Shown here one piece after another: positions 6,456 to 7,558 of a DNA stretch of 7,558 nucleotides. Numbering within the stretch: the first letter of the stretch is position 1; the number at the start of each line of letters is the position of its first letter. The stretch spans positions 1 to 7,558 of the forward strand of contig CALELC010000113.1 in NCBI GenBank assembly GCA_937904535.1, given 5' to 3'. Source of the stretch: an uncultured Planctomycetaceae bacterium. Its GTDB lineage: Bacteria; Planctomycetota; Planctomycetia; Pirellulales; Pirellulaceae. Below the pieces are notes generated by a model. That model did not search any database. It was not told the DNA's origin and was given only the letters and a program-made list of their open reading frames with translations. Made by a program: the position numbers and the translations under genes.

Positions 6456-7558
<1,103 letters not shown>

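Overview
This window reads as a high-GC bacterial chromosome segment, most likely from a planctomycete. The inference rests on a combination: ordinary bacterial housekeeping genes (nadD, priA) beside genes for an archaeal-type C1 cofactor, plus a sugar dehydrogenase of haloarchaeal style. Genes for tetrahydromethanopterin (H4MPT)/methanofuran-linked C1 transfer are known in archaea, methylotrophic proteobacteria and planctomycetes. No 16S rRNA or other taxonomic marker is present, so the assignment is inference.

Layout. Positions 73-1176 (minus) encode a zinc-type glucose/sugar 1-dehydrogenase. A roughly 270-base divergent intergenic region follows; it holds an 18-bp palindrome and a good candidate promoter. 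Positions 1445-2149 (plus) encode a SufR-like winged-helix regulator with a C-terminal cysteine cluster, and 2280-2618 (plus) a small SufT/MIP18-family (DUF59) protein of Fe-S cluster maturation. A leader with three related GCGGGAG-type repeats precedes a two-gene operon: 2740-3753, an ATP-grasp ligase resembling the tyramine-glutamate ligase MfnD, and 3746-5455, a fused protein whose N-terminal part resembles MfnF (the 'H4MPT-linked C1 transfer pathway protein' of the hydantoinase/acetate kinase-like fold) and whose C-terminal part is an amino-acid-kinase domain resembling MfnE. About 220 bases without a recognisable gene separate this operon from convergent nadD (5676-6302, minus). Divergent from nadD, priA starts near 6456 and runs off the right edge.

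How the genes work together. The main point of interest is the mfnD-mfnFE operon. By the archaeal pathway, MfnD joins glutamate to tyramine (or tyrosine, as in bacterial methanofuran), MfnE activates the aminomethylfuran alcohol phosphate to a diphosphate, and MfnF condenses the two halves. These two genes would therefore supply the whole convergent step that builds the methanofuran core, the C1 carrier that works with H4MPT in formaldehyde/formate metabolism. The regulator and SufT-like protein form a separate, plausible Fe-S homeostasis pair. Glucose dehydrogenase, NadD and PriA look like unrelated neighbours. No mobile element, CRISPR array, rRNA or tRNA was recognised.
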